Assembly: GCA_003696675.1 (NCBI GenBank) | Contig: RFGH01000096.1 | Span: forward strand, 1-33,094 | DNA length: 33,094 nt | From: Planctomycetota bacterium | GTDB taxonomy: Bacteria > Planctomycetota > Phycisphaerae > Phycisphaerales > UBA1924 | Direction: 5' to 3' | Shown here: piece after piece, positions 1-9,564 of the stretch | How positions within the stretch are numbered: the stretch's first letter is position 1 | Layout: each line of letters starts with the position of its first letter | Program-made: the position numbers and the translations under genes | The notes under the pieces: generated by a model | Seen by the model: only the letters and a program-made list of their open reading frames with translations | The model's database searches: none | What the model was told of the DNA's origin: nothing

Positions 1-41
1 CCCCAAGCCCACTCTGCGTTCAGCCCGCTTCCCACGCCCCC

Positions 42-79
42 AAAAAACGACAAACGCCCTCTCCCGAGAGCGTTCGTCG
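42..79 (-). terminator. Rho-independent terminator for the leftmost minus-strand gene
   Basis: Seen directly: read on the minus strand, an imperfect hairpin (arms at about 66-79 and 48-62, CGACGAACG...CTCT against AGAG...CGTTTGTCG, loop CGGG) is followed at once by six T (42-47). It lies about 240 nt beyond the stop of the secreted-protein gene at 323, so it probably ends that transcript. Confidence 0.7.
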
Positions 80-322
80 CGTCATTCCAGTCGGTCGGCA
101 AGTGCCGACTTCTGTTCCCGGAAGGCGGATGAACCACCCTCCGGACCTGACCCACCACGAGAACCATGCCACCAGAAACCCCGTTCGGCCACCGTTTTTC
201 TGGGACTTTCATCCACCGGGAACTGCCGGCAGGCCACGCCTCTCGCAACTCCATTAATTTCAGCAACTTACGACTTGACACCCTTTGCGTCCCCATGCCA
301 CCCAGACGCAACCTCGACGGAC
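80..322. other. Non-coding stretch downstream of the first gene
   Basis: No coding frame with convincing codon use is seen here. The only structure is a short perfect inverted repeat at 94-109 (GTCGGCA-AG-TGCCGAC) with no T tract. It is probably the 3' untranslated region of the minus-strand gene that begins at 1888. Confidence 0.4.
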
Positions 323-1888
323 CTACCGAACATCCGGAGCACCCAGATCGACACCGAACTGCCGGGGAGGCTCGTACAACGCCGACCGGTTGGCCGGGTT
401 CGAGCGGAAGGACAGATAGTCACGCGCCGCCTCCATGAAGAAGGTCCGATCGGCGTTGTCCACCCGCCCGTCGTTGTTCACATCGCCGTCCATGAAACCG
501 TGGGCACCGGTCCGCGCATCGCGGGTCCGCTGCCAACGCTCGGAGAACAACTTGAGGTCCGCACCCCGTGCGCCCCCGCCGGCCTCGACCTCGACCCGCC
601 CATCCCCGTTGAAATCCGCGACGCAGGTGATGAATCCCATGTCGTGCACACGCTGCGCCGCCTCGACACCTCGCAGGAACGCGCCGCCCCCACCATCGTT
701 ACGAACCAGCTCGCCAGAACGATCTCTGGAGAGGTACTCATGCTTTGCGGCCGCGAAGCCCCCGGCACCCACATCCGCACCTGCATACACAACCTCCGGC
801 CCGACGATCCAACCGTTCTGCGCGAACCGCAACAGGTCGGCCATATCCCAGCCGCGCGCCGGCTCACCCGAGCCGCACCGCGTGCCAAAGTGTCCGGACA
901 TCCAGAGGTGCAACTCGGTCAGGGCCGGATCCACCCGTGTGTCCCAGTGCCGATGCTCGGCCACCGCAAAGGTCGCAATCCACGCACCGCGCCGGATCGC
1001 ATCCTCAACCAAACGGTAATCGCACCCGTTCCGCGCCGTCGGGATGGCCTCACCGTGGAAACGAGCGCGGCCTTCGTAGTCCGGGTTCGCCTGAAGGCGC
1101 AGCAACGCCGGCCAGTACTCCGCGGGCGAGGAGTTGTCGAACCAGAACTCCGTAAATCCGACCTCTATCCACGGCTCGATGTTCGCTCGAAACCGGCACA
1201 TCATGTCTGTCAGTCGGGCCGCGTCCCCAGGATCGGACGGATCAAGCGCGAGAAAGGCGGTATCGAACAGGTCCGCTCCTTCCATCGTCAGGCGCCGAGG
1301 ATCAGCAGGGTGATACCCCATATAAAGCCCCAGCGAGACCGGGTCGCCCCCGGCCGCTTTCTCTCGCGCCCACGCACGCACCGGGCCTTGAAATGCCTCC
1401 CGCATCCACGGCTCAAGCACTTCCCACTGAGACGAAGCCATCTTCCGACGCTCAACCACATCCACTTCCGCATCGCCGGCCGGCAACTTCAGAGAGAAAC
1501 GACGGAAACCCCGGTCGTAGAGCGTCTCGAGTCTGCGCAGCAGATTGTCCACACCGTCCGGACGCCCATTGGCGCCACCGAAGTTGCCCCGCTGGTTGTA
1601 TTCAAATCCATTCGCGTCCCGCCGGTCCTCCGGCCGCACCCACCAGGACGCACGCCGCAAGGGGTCACGCCCGCCCCCGATCCAGGTCGGCACATGCGCC
1701 ACCGGCCTGCGGTCGGGCTTGAATCCACCCGCAACGGTGGACGGAGCCGGCATGGGCCAAGGCCCGATGTCCACTCCCTCGCAAGGCGCACCCCCGACGG
1801 GCACGGTCCGCTCCGGGATCATGACCTCCAACGCGGCGCACGAGATCTGGCTCCCCGCCAGCATCAACAATCCGACTCTCAGCAGCAT
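323..1888 (-). CDS. Secreted protein with C-terminal calcium-loop (dockerin-like) pair
   Basis: 521 aa. The ATG at 1888 is chosen because GGAGG lies about 9 nt upstream and the product opens with a hydrophobic export signal (about residues 1-19, cleavage likely after SCA). The body (about 50-400) has features that recall a TIM-barrel hydrolase without matching a family I can name: RGFRRFSLKLPAG, GLYMGYHP, FTEFWFDNSSP, HGEAIP and LHLWMSGH. Near the C terminus are two EF-hand/dockerin-type loops, DFNGDGRVE and DVNNDGRVD, separated by about 40 residues and preceded by Cys, as in planctomycete dockerin-like modules. The next gene upstream is a close paralogue in the same orientation 93 nt away, so the two likely arose by tandem duplication. 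Export and calcium binding are well supported; any enzymatic role (carbohydrate-active?) is conjecture. Confidence 0.8.
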   Translation of the reverse strand: MLLRVGLLMLAGSQISCAALEVMIPERTVPVGGAPCEGVDIGPWPMPAPSTVAGGFKPDRRPVAHVPTWIGGGRDPLRRASWWVRPEDRRDANGFEYNQRGNFGGANGRPDGVDNLLRRLETLYDRGFRRFSLKLPAGDAEVDVVERRKMASSQWEVLEPWMREAFQGPVRAWAREKAAGGDPVSLGLYMGYHPADPRRLTMEGADLFDTAFLALDPSDPGDAARLTDMMCRFRANIEPWIEVGFTEFWFDNSSPAEYWPALLRLQANPDYEGRARFHGEAIPTARNGCDYRLVEDAIRRGAWIATFAVAEHRHWDTRVDPALTELHLWMSGHFGTRCGSGEPARGWDMADLLRFAQNGWIVGPEVVYAGADVGAGGFAAAKHEYLSRDRSGELVRNDGGGGAFLRGVEAAQRVHDMGFITCVADFNGDGRVEVEAGGGARGADLKLFSERWQRTRDARTGAHGFMDGDVNNDGRVDNADRTFFMEAARDYLSFRSNPANRSALYEPPRQFGVDLGAPDVR

Positions 1889-1981
1889 GCCTCGGCCTCC
1901 GGAACGGGGTCAGAACCCGGCGGCACGCGACACGAGCCGCCGAGTCAGTCTATCACCCGCCCGAGGCTCTCCGGCACCCCG

Positions 1982-3589
1982 TCAGTCGGCTGTTCCCAGG
2001 TCGATCATCGCGAACTCAGGAGGCGTGTACAGCTTGGACGCATTGGCCGGGTCCTCGCGGAAGTCGCGGTAGTGCTCCACCGCCCGCATGAAGAACGCGT
2101 AGTCCTCGTTATCGATCACCCCGTCGTTGTTCACATCGCCGTCCACGAACCGATGCCGCGTGCTGCCGTCCGAACGCGACGCATTCCATCGCTGGTCGAA
2201 CATGCGAAGATCCGTGTCACGCCCGAGCGGAGCGCCGATCGGCTCGACCTCGATCCGCCCGTCGCCGTTGAAATCCGCGACGCAGGCGATGAATCCCATG
2301 TCGTAGATACGCTGCACAGCCTCCGTTCCAACAAGGAAGGCACGCCCGCCGCCGTCGTTCCGGACCAGCCCACCATCGGATGTACGCGAAAAGTACTCGA
2401 ACTTCGCACGCCTGTAGCCCTTTGTCCACACATCGATGGTCCCGAAGACGAACTCGGGATCGAGCACCCAGCCGTTGTTGAAATACCGCTCAAGATCCTC
2501 GAACTCCCACCCCCGCGCGGTGGAATCCGGCGCGCCGCAGTGACGCCCGTGATGACCCGACATCCACAGATGAATCTCCGTCAGCGCCGGATCGAAAATG
2601 GTCTGAGAGTGCCGGTACTCGGCGACCTTGAATGTCTCAACCCACGCGGCACGACGGATCGCCGATTCGATCGGATCGAAGGTGCAGGGCCCCCAAGTCA
2701 CCGGTATCGCCTCGCCATGGAACTTGGCGTGCTGGTTGTAGTCCGGGTTGTTGCTCAGCCGCAGGAATGCCGACCAGGTGGCGTCCGGAGAAGAGTTGTC
2801 GAACCAGAACTCGCTGATACCGATATCGATCCACGGCTGGATATTGTCGCGATACCGCGTCATCATGCTCGTCAGCCGCTCGGCGTCCTCCGGACGCTGC
2901 GGATCGAGCGCTTCGAACGCCGTATCGAACAGATCCACCTGCGTCATCCGCAGGTTGTGCGGGTCCGACGGGTGGTAGCCCATGTAGATCCCCACCTCAA
3001 CCGGGTCACCAGCGACTTCTTTATCGTGGATCCACTTGGCAAGATGCCGCTGGAACAGCCCCCGCCTCGTCGCGTCCATCGTCCACCACTGGGCCGAGGA
3101 CATCTTCCGCCCGCTCACGCGGTCGATCTCCGGATCACCCGCGGGAAGTTTGAGCGAGAAACGCCGGAAACCACGGTCATACATGATCTCGAGACGCCGG
3201 ATCAGATTGTCCATCGCGTCGGGGATGCCGTTGCCCCGGGCCGACAACGCCTGGCCCGCCGAACCCCGCTCGTCCCGGTCCGTGTACCACCAACTCGCCA
3301 GCCGCAGATCGTTGGAGCTTTCACCCACCCAAGTCGGGATATGCACCACAGGGCGACGGTCCGGCATAAACCCCCCCGGCTCGCCGGACATCGGGCGATA
3401 CTCGAACGGCCCGATGCTCAACCCGCCCGAGCGGGCCGTGTCCGCCGGAGGCGGAGGGGCCGGGGGCGGCGGGGCCTGCCGACGCACGATCTTGGTCCGC
3501 ACCGGCGCCCCCTCACGCTTCGGAGCGGCCTCGAATCCGAGCGAGCCGACGGCAAGCCCGGCAAGGAGGAAGCAAAGCCCGGTGTTCAT
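1982..3589 (-). CDS. Secreted protein, tandem paralogue of the preceding gene
   Basis: 535 aa. Start at 3589 is set by a strong AGGAGG about 7 nt upstream followed by a signal peptide (MNTGLCFLLAGLAVGS). An in-frame extension to 3643 has no such support. After a proline-rich linker (APPPPAPPPP) the protein follows its downstream paralogue almost block for block: FMPDRRPVVHIPTWVG, RGFRRFSLKLPAGDPE, GIYMGYHPSDP, ISEFWFDNSSPD, FHGEAIP, LTEIHLWMSGH. It ends in two calcium loops, DFNGDGRIE and DVNNDGVID. Conserved Trp, Asp, Asn and His in these blocks suggest a carbohydrate-active or other hydrolase fold, but I recognise no catalytic signature. It is divergent from the aldolase gene. Differences between the copies are mainly the Pro-rich linker and the length between the calcium loops. 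Confidence 0.82.
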   Translation of the reverse strand: MNTGLCFLLAGLAVGSLGFEAAPKREGAPVRTKIVRRQAPPPPAPPPPADTARSGGLSIGPFEYRPMSGEPGGFMPDRRPVVHIPTWVGESSNDLRLASWWYTDRDERGSAGQALSARGNGIPDAMDNLIRRLEIMYDRGFRRFSLKLPAGDPEIDRVSGRKMSSAQWWTMDATRRGLFQRHLAKWIHDKEVAGDPVEVGIYMGYHPSDPHNLRMTQVDLFDTAFEALDPQRPEDAERLTSMMTRYRDNIQPWIDIGISEFWFDNSSPDATWSAFLRLSNNPDYNQHAKFHGEAIPVTWGPCTFDPIESAIRRAAWVETFKVAEYRHSQTIFDPALTEIHLWMSGHHGRHCGAPDSTARGWEFEDLERYFNNGWVLDPEFVFGTIDVWTKGYRRAKFEYFSRTSDGGLVRNDGGGRAFLVGTEAVQRIYDMGFIACVADFNGDGRIEVEPIGAPLGRDTDLRMFDQRWNASRSDGSTRHRFVDGDVNNDGVIDNEDYAFFMRAVEHYRDFREDPANASKLYTPPEFAMIDLGTAD

Positions 3590-3686
3590 CGCGATCCCTC
3601 CTGCGCCCATGCCGGAGACGGGCCACACGCCCGCTCCCTCCATCCGATAAACAGAGAACCGGGCAGACCTTCACCAAATCGCCTAG

Positions 3687-3716
3687 CCGACCCGGTCCGC
3701 AGGCATGACCTACAAT
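3687..3716 (+). promoter_or_regulatory. Possible promoter of the aldolase gene
   Basis: A TACAAT -10-like hexamer at 3711-3716 lies 72 nt before the aldolase ATG. A poor -35 (CCGACC, 3687-3692) sits 18 nt upstream. This is sequence resemblance only. Confidence 0.3.
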
Positions 3717-3787
3717 TCGAAAAGTGCCCCGCAACCCCATCCGGCAAGCGAAAGTGCTTGCCTTTTCCAGAATGAGGAACGCCGCCC

Positions 3788-4882
<1,095 letters not shown>

Positions 4883-4902
4883 CCCGTCTGTCATCGCACC
4901 AC

Positions 4903-4934
4903 ACAAGGGGCACTCGGTGCCCCTTGTTTGTTTT
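4903..4934 (+). terminator. Rho-independent terminator of fbaB
   Basis: Perfect 11-bp stem ACAAGGGGCAC (4903-4913), loop TCG, GTGCCCCTTGT (4917-4927), then TTGTTTT. It begins 20 nt after the aldolase stop. Confidence 0.9.
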
Positions 4935-4956
4935 CAGAACATCTACCCCCACGCTC

Positions 4957-6558
4957 TCACCACGCAGGGTATGCGTCGAGCTTCTCGCGCAAGCCACCCA
5001 TCTCAGACTCCGAGAACTCGATCCGCAGCGGCTCTGGGAACACCCGTTCCACCTCCGGGTCCCACAGCGGCGCGTACTCGCCACCGCCGACGACGCCACC
5101 CTTGGGATGGATCTCGATCCACATCGATTCCACGCGAACCTCATGCAGCCCGGTCAGGTACTCGAAGCCCATGCCGTCCGCCTCCTCGAAGCCGACCCAC
5201 TGGGCATGACCGACGAACTCGACGAATCCATCCCGGACGCGCACGCCCCACCAGGTCGGGTCGAGCGACGCGATCACAACGCCGTCTTCCTGGCCCTCCA
5301 ACCTTGCCATGAGCACGATCGAGCCGCCAAAGGTGAAGCCCGCGTCGAGCCCGGGGCCATCCGGCAGGTCCTGCATCCGGAACACAACGCCCTTGGGCCA
5401 GCCGATGCGGTTGCCGATCCGATCCTGCTCCCATTCGAACTCAACGCGGATGCGTGACTGCACCCACGCGCGGATCGCATCCACATCTTCGACCAACCGG
5501 TAACCCTCGATCGCACCGATCACATCAGTCCGCGTGCCCGGGGTCTCGTGCACGATGTTGACTCCGTGAACCTCCCGGATCTCGCCCACCGGCCACCAGA
5601 TGTCGGCCGTCCGATCGCCCTCGAAGATGATTCCTGCAATGGGGAGCATTTCACGAGGGGACGCCTGCATGGAGTTGACCCACCGCAGATAGTCGCTCAG
5701 CCGGACCGTGCCGTCCCACCGCTCGCGGTATTCCAAATCCGCCGGGAGAAGTGTCCCGCGTCGGACCTCGTACACCCGCTCATGAAGCCGCACGCGGCAG
5801 GCCCGGTCCTCCACCAGTCGGCGGAAGCTCGTCACACGGGCGTGCACCGGCGACATCTGCGGCAGCGATTCCGGCAACTCCAACTGCATGAAATAGACCG
5901 AGCGAGCCCAGTCCTCCTCATCCGACCAGAGCCGGCGCTGGCGTGCCCAGTTTCCGTATACAGAGGTGAACACATGGCCACGCTTCGAGGTGCCGTCTGT
6001 CAGGACCGACGGAGGCGTCACCCGCGCGACTCGGTGGAAGAGCCAGTGCTCAAACCAGCCCGTCTCGTCCTCCGTCGACAACCTCCCGACGACTTGGGCC
6101 GAGACCTGCTCCATCAGCGGCCACCTGGCGACCGGGAGGCCCTGCGGCCGTGCATATGAACCCGGGGTGTCGTCCAACAGCGGGACCATCAGGATCAGCG
6201 CGGGCGTGGGTACGGCTCCGACCCAGCCATTCACAAACCCGTATGCGCTGACGCGGGGCCAGACCGACGACGCGTACGCGCCGGCCAGCACGCCGAGCGA
6301 CACGAGCACCGCCCAACGCTTGCGACGCGTCCGGCGCAGCGCCCGACGCGAGTGGTGTGCCCGCCCGCATTCGGGGCACACGACGCCTTGGAGGCTCCCC
6401 AGTCGATCGGCCGTGCCCGTCAGGTCATACCAGCACCTGCGGCACCTGTACGCCGGGCGGCCGCGCCGACCGGGGCGGTCCCAGAAGGCCGCGTACATGA
6501 ACATCGCCACGCCGGCGGCGGTGAGGGTCCAGGCGATGGCGGTCCAGGGTGATCCCAT
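4957..6558 (-). CDS. Membrane protein with N-terminal zinc ribbon
   Basis: 533 aa. A first membrane segment spans about residues 6-25. A CRRC...CPEC zinc-ribbon follows (about 39-64; CRRCWYDLTGT and VVCPECGR), a pattern common in planctomycete membrane proteins of unknown role. A basic stretch (RRALRRTRRKR) then leads into one or two more membrane segments (about 82-127). The remaining 400 residues look soluble and hydrophilic, with many Trp and Glu, and no domain I recognise. Start ATG 6558 has no Shine-Dalgarno, but a TATCCT -10-like hexamer lies 8 nt upstream, so the mRNA may be leaderless. It stands alone, convergent with fbaB. Function unknown; the ribbon may bind zinc on the cytosolic face. 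Confidence 0.75.
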   Translation of the reverse strand: MGSPWTAIAWTLTAAGVAMFMYAAFWDRPGRRGRPAYRCRRCWYDLTGTADRLGSLQGVVCPECGRAHHSRRALRRTRRKRWAVLVSLGVLAGAYASSVWPRVSAYGFVNGWVGAVPTPALILMVPLLDDTPGSYARPQGLPVARWPLMEQVSAQVVGRLSTEDETGWFEHWLFHRVARVTPPSVLTDGTSKRGHVFTSVYGNWARQRRLWSDEEDWARSVYFMQLELPESLPQMSPVHARVTSFRRLVEDRACRVRLHERVYEVRRGTLLPADLEYRERWDGTVRLSDYLRWVNSMQASPREMLPIAGIIFEGDRTADIWWPVGEIREVHGVNIVHETPGTRTDVIGAIEGYRLVEDVDAIRAWVQSRIRVEFEWEQDRIGNRIGWPKGVVFRMQDLPDGPGLDAGFTFGGSIVLMARLEGQEDGVVIASLDPTWWGVRVRDGFVEFVGHAQWVGFEEADGMGFEYLTGLHEVRVESMWIEIHPKGGVVGGGEYAPLWDPEVERVFPEPLRIEFSESEMGGLREKLDAYPAW

Positions 6559-6566
6559 CCGGTGAC

Positions 6567-6572
6567 AGGATA
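6567..6572 (-). promoter_or_regulatory. -10-like TATCCT just upstream of the zinc-ribbon protein
   Basis: TATCCT on the minus strand ends 8 nt before ATG 6558, where no Shine-Dalgarno exists. If used, transcription would start almost at the ATG. No clear -35 is visible. Confidence 0.35.
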
Positions 6573-6674
6573 CGGGATGGCTGGGTTAGCGGATTGCTTG
6601 ACCTTGGCTGTCCGACCATGGGCCGATGACGGTGGGCATGAAGAACCGAAAAACGCTGGGCATTGAGAGGTTCA

Positions 6675-6947
6675 TCATGATCGGCAAGGCACAGAAGGCA
6701 TCGCTGGGGCGGACCGCGGGTGGCCGCATGTGGCTATGTGGAGCAAGCGTGACCGGTCGGTGAGTGACACGACCGAGCCGAAGGCGAGCGTGACGAGCGG
6801 CGAGACGCGATAGGTGGTGATAAAGAGCCAGCGGAGATCGTCCATCGAGCGCTGCACGCCCGCGGCTTCCCGGACGGAAAGGATGGGGAAGTCGCCGAAG
6901 AGCGGGGAGAAGAACAGGCCGGGAGAGCGACCGCGCCGCCCTTTCCG
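6675..6947 (-). pseudogene. Possible gene remnant in the 6.56-7.08 kb gap
   Basis: The 519 nt between the zinc-ribbon protein and the heptose phosphatase hold no convincing intact gene. On the minus strand, about 6770-6945 reads in one frame with almost every codon C/G-ending, giving protein-like text (LFFSPLFGDFPILSVREAAG, then MDDLRWLFITTYRVSPLVT) with hydrophobic stretches. That bias fades after about 6765 and the frame stops at 6675. Upstream the frame has no good start: the region before it reads sensibly in another frame, as if a frameshift lies near 6945. This may be a decayed membrane-protein fragment. I do not recognise a family. An inverted repeat GGGCGGATC/GATCCGCCC flanks it at 6948-6979. 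It could also be chance. Confidence 0.25.
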
Positions 6948-7066
6948 GGGCGGATCTTCATGGCTTGGGTGATCCGCCCTTGTTCGTTCCCGTGCGCCGC
7001 GGCGTGGAGTTCGCGGCATCTGTTCCGGGGCGTTGCGGATTCTGAAGCAAGCGGTGGAATCAGCCC

Positions 7067-7072
7067 TACGCT
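7067..7072 (+). promoter_or_regulatory. -10-like TACGCT immediately before the heptose phosphatase gene
   Basis: TACGCT ends 5 nt before ATG 7078. The same hexamer class (TACGNT) precedes the tRNA, glyS and other genes in this window. Its position predicts a leaderless transcript. No good -35 is seen. Confidence 0.4.
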
Positions 7073-7077
7073 TGGCC

Positions 7078-7965
7078 ATGCTCCGACCGGCCGTGTTCCT
7101 TGACCGCGACGACACCGTGTGCCGCAACGCGGACCTTCCGGAGGCGGCGTGGGGACAGCGGACGCCGGGGGACTTGCTGGACCCCGATCATGTGCATGTC
7201 CTGCCGGGCGTGGTGGAGGCATTGACGAGGCTGCGGGCGCACGGCTTTGCGATCGTGATCGTCACGAATCAGGGCGGGATCGCCCGGGGCGGTGGCACGC
7301 TGCGGGACATCGACGCGTGCCACGACACGCTGCGGGCGCAGCTGCCGCTGGATCCGCCGGATGTGCGGGCGCCGCAGCCGATCGCCCACACGCTGATCGA
7401 CGCGTGCTACTCGGCGCCCCACCACCCGAGCGGTGTGAACGCGCGGTTTGCCGACGACCACGCGTGGCGTAAGCCGAGGCCCGGGATGGTGCTCAGCGCG
7501 GCGCGGGAGCTTGGGCTGGATCTGAACCAATCGTGGATGGTCGGCGACAAGCAGCGCGACCTCGACGCGGCGATCGGCGCGGGCATCGACCCGGCGCGGA
7601 CGATCCGCATCGACGAGTCCGGCCCGGTGCCGGACCTGCCCGCGGCGGTGGATCGCATCCTCGATGCGCTCGCACCGAAGCAGCCGATCCACGCCGAGCG
7701 GGTGACGCTGCGAACGACCGACGAGGCGATGCGTCCGCTGGCGGACGGCAAGGTGCGGGCGACGGTGGCGGCGGCGGCGCGAGGGATCGCGGAGCGCACG
7801 GGCGTGCGTCTGCTGGACCTGTCGCTGACCGACACGAGCGTGACGGCGGTGCTGGCGACGCACCGGCTGGCGGCGCTGGCTTTCATGTCTGAACTGCGGC
7901 GGACGACCAATGCCTGGCACACGCGGGCGCATGGGTCGGCGCTCTGGCCCGAGCGCGACGCATGA
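7078..7965 (+). CDS. gmhB: HAD phosphatase, GmhB-like (heptose bisphosphate phosphatase) with C-terminal extension
   Basis: 295 aa from ATG 7078, chosen because the HAD motif I begins at once (FLDRDDT; nucleophile D9, D11). The frame stays open to a TTG at 7033, but that part is not HAD-like. Motif II VTNQGG (62-67), KPRPGM (132-137) and GDKQRDLDAA (156-165) match the D-glycero-D-manno-heptose 1,7-bisphosphate phosphatase group of ADP-heptose synthesis. Two oddities stand out. First, the CxH...CxC zinc site of E. coli GmhB is incomplete: HHPSG is present, but the usual CDC before RKP reads HAW. Second, residues about 200-295 form an extra domain beyond the usual roughly 190 aa. The stop overlaps the next gene's start (ATGA), so it is coupled to the GT9 heptosyltransferase, which supports a heptose role. 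HAD histidinol-phosphatase activity is an alternative. Confidence 0.82.
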   Translation: MLRPAVFLDRDDTVCRNADLPEAAWGQRTPGDLLDPDHVHVLPGVVEALTRLRAHGFAIVIVTNQGGIARGGGTLRDIDACHDTLRAQLPLDPPDVRAPQPIAHTLIDACYSAPHHPSGVNARFADDHAWRKPRPGMVLSAARELGLDLNQSWMVGDKQRDLDAAIGAGIDPARTIRIDESGPVPDLPAAVDRILDALAPKQPIHAERVTLRTTDEAMRPLADGKVRATVAAAARGIAERTGVRLLDLSLTDTSVTAVLATHRLAALAFMSELRRTTNAWHTRAHGSALWPERDA

Positions 7966-9104
7966 GCGGGGGGCGGACACCGCTGCGGCTGCTCGTCGTG
8001 CTTCCTTCGTGGGTGGGCGACACGGTGATGGCGACGCCGACGCTACGGCGGCTGCGGACGGCCCTGCCGGGGGCCTTCATCGCGGGGCTGTGCCGGCCCG
8101 GAGTGGACCAACTGCTGGCGGGGTCGGACCTGCTCGACGAGATCCATGTTTTTCAGCCGCACGGCGTGATGGCGCCCAAGCGGGCGGCGTCGAAGATCCG
8201 CGGGCGGGCGTACGACACGGCGTTGCTGCTGACCAACTCGTTCTCGACGGCGTTGATCACGCGGCTGGCGTTCATTCCCCGGCGTGTTGGGTACAGCCGC
8301 GACAGCCGGGCGATGCTGCTGACCGACCCGGTTCAGCCGCCGCGGAACGCGGACAAGTCATGGAAGCTGACGCCGGCGGTGGACTACTACTGGAATCTCG
8401 CGTCGCACCTGCTCGGCGAAGATCCGGTCGATTGGTCGGTGCACACGCCGACGGATTGCGTGCGGGTTCCGCTGGCGCTGCCGGACGGCGTGTTCATGGA
8501 GCTGCCGGTGTCCGATGCGGACCGTTCGGCGCTGTCTGCGATGCTGGGCAGCGCGGGCATCGGCGCGGACGCGAGGCTGGCGGTCCTCAACCCGGGCGGG
8601 AACAACCCCGCGAAGCGGTGGCCAGCGGAGCGTTTTTCGGCGCTGGCGGAACGGCTGATCGGGGATCACGCGATGATGGTGCTGGTCAACGGGTCGCCGG
8701 CGGAGGCGGCGCTGTGCCGATCGATCCGGGACGGCGTCGGCGCTCCGCACCGCGATCGCGTCTTCGTGCTGCCGGACATGGGCGGAACGCTGGGAACGCT
8801 CAAGGCGTTGTGCGAGCGGGCGGCGTTGATGGTGACCAACGACACCGGACCCCGGCACATCGCGGCGACGCTGGGCACGCCGCTGGTCAGCCTGTTCGGC
8901 CCGACCGACCCCCGCTGGACCACCATCCCGGTTCAGGCCCTGGCGGACGGCTCGCCCGGGGAGACCATTCTGGTAGCGGACCCGACGCTGCCGCCCCAGG
9001 AGTCCGCGAACGACCATCCGCAACGATGCAGGGTCGACCGGATCGAACTGCGCGATGTGATCATGGCGGCCGAGGGACTGCTCACGCGGTCGCGTGCTCG
9101 GTGA
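7962..9104 (+). CDS. waaF: ADP-heptose:LPS heptosyltransferase family (GT9)
   Basis: 380 aa. Glycosyltransferase family 9 enzymes move L-glycero-D-manno-heptose from ADP-heptose to the LPS inner core on the inner face of the membrane. N-terminal Rossmann block LLVVLPSWVGDTVMATPTL (about 10-28) carries the conserved Asp of the GDxxMATP motif. The donor-binding half has NPGGNNPAKRWP (about 209-220), then TNDTGPRHIAATLGTP and SLFGPTDPRWT (about 288-317), all typical of WaaF/WaaC/RfaF. The ATG overlaps the upstream phosphatase stop by 4 nt (ATGA), so both are translated from one message. Its 3' end overlaps a convergent small gene by 23 bp. Family is certain; WaaF versus WaaC/WaaQ specificity cannot be read from sequence alone. 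Confidence 0.9.
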   Translation: MSGGRTPLRLLVVLPSWVGDTVMATPTLRRLRTALPGAFIAGLCRPGVDQLLAGSDLLDEIHVFQPHGVMAPKRAASKIRGRAYDTALLLTNSFSTALITRLAFIPRRVGYSRDSRAMLLTDPVQPPRNADKSWKLTPAVDYYWNLASHLLGEDPVDWSVHTPTDCVRVPLALPDGVFMELPVSDADRSALSAMLGSAGIGADARLAVLNPGGNNPAKRWPAERFSALAERLIGDHAMMVLVNGSPAEAALCRSIRDGVGAPHRDRVFVLPDMGGTLGTLKALCERAALMVTNDTGPRHIAATLGTPLVSLFGPTDPRWTTIPVQALADGSPGETILVADPTLPPQESANDHPQRCRVDRIELRDVIMAAEGLLTRSRAR

Positions 9105-9411
9105 TCGCGCGGCCGGAGGGCACGCGGAGGGGCACATCGGGCACCGCCCACCGAACCCCCGGGAACCGTCGGGCCAGCAGTTCGATGAGTTCGATCGAGA
9201 TCAGCCCCAGCGTCGCATCCCGCCCCGCCCACCGCTCGATGACCCCCAGCGCCGCCTCGGCGGACACCCGCCCGGACGCCATGGCGACGATCGCGGGAGC
9301 CGCGGACCGGCTGCGGACCATCAGGGTGCCGTCTTGGGCGACCCACCAGAACCGCTCTCCGGGCATGTAGGCCAGGGGGCGGGGCTCGGCATGATCGGCG
9401 GCGGGGGGCAT
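9082..9411 (-). CDS. Small conserved-looking hypothetical protein
   Basis: 109 aa from ATG 9411, which has GGAG about 7 nt upstream; the longer open frame to 9558 lacks this and is Gly/Arg-rich noise. The product has a compact soluble sequence (PGERFWWVAQDGTLMVRSRS, then helical AAPAIVAMASGRVS and LGLISIELIELLARRF). No transmembrane segment or known motif is seen. It is convergent with, and overlaps by 23 bp, the heptosyltransferase. Function unknown. Confidence 0.55.
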   Translation of the reverse strand: MPPAADHAEPRPLAYMPGERFWWVAQDGTLMVRSRSAAPAIVAMASGRVSAEAALGVIERWAGRDATLGLISIELIELLARRFPGVRWAVPDVPLRVPSGRAITEHATA

Positions 9412-9564
9412 CGTGAGGCTCCGATTTGCGGATCGACCACCCGCGCGAGCGCCTCCAGCCCGACCGGCGACCCCGATCGATTTTGTTTCCGGACCCCCGC
9501 CCGGACTCCCCCCGGGCCGGGGGAGACCGCGGACCCCCATTGCCGCTGGAGCCGGCATGGGCCC

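Noticed and set aside
94..109. Inverted repeat GTCGGCA-AG-TGCCGAC as a second terminator
   Set aside because: Short stem, 2-nt loop and no T tract on either strand.
275..3775. Long plus-strand open frame antisense to the two secreted paralogues
   Set aside because: It is Arg/Pro/His-rich, mirrors the duplicated genes on the other strand (its own repeats follow theirs) and has no start signal. A high-GC antisense shadow.
6638..6763. 41-codon plus-strand ORF (MKNRKTLGIERF...)
   Set aside because: Only a weak GGTGGG upstream, no coding bias and no neighbour context; left unannotated.
9506..9525. Hairpin CTCCCCC / GGGGGAG upstream of the tRNA promoter
   Set aside because: No T tract after it on either strand; simple G/C runs in a GC-rich gap explain it.
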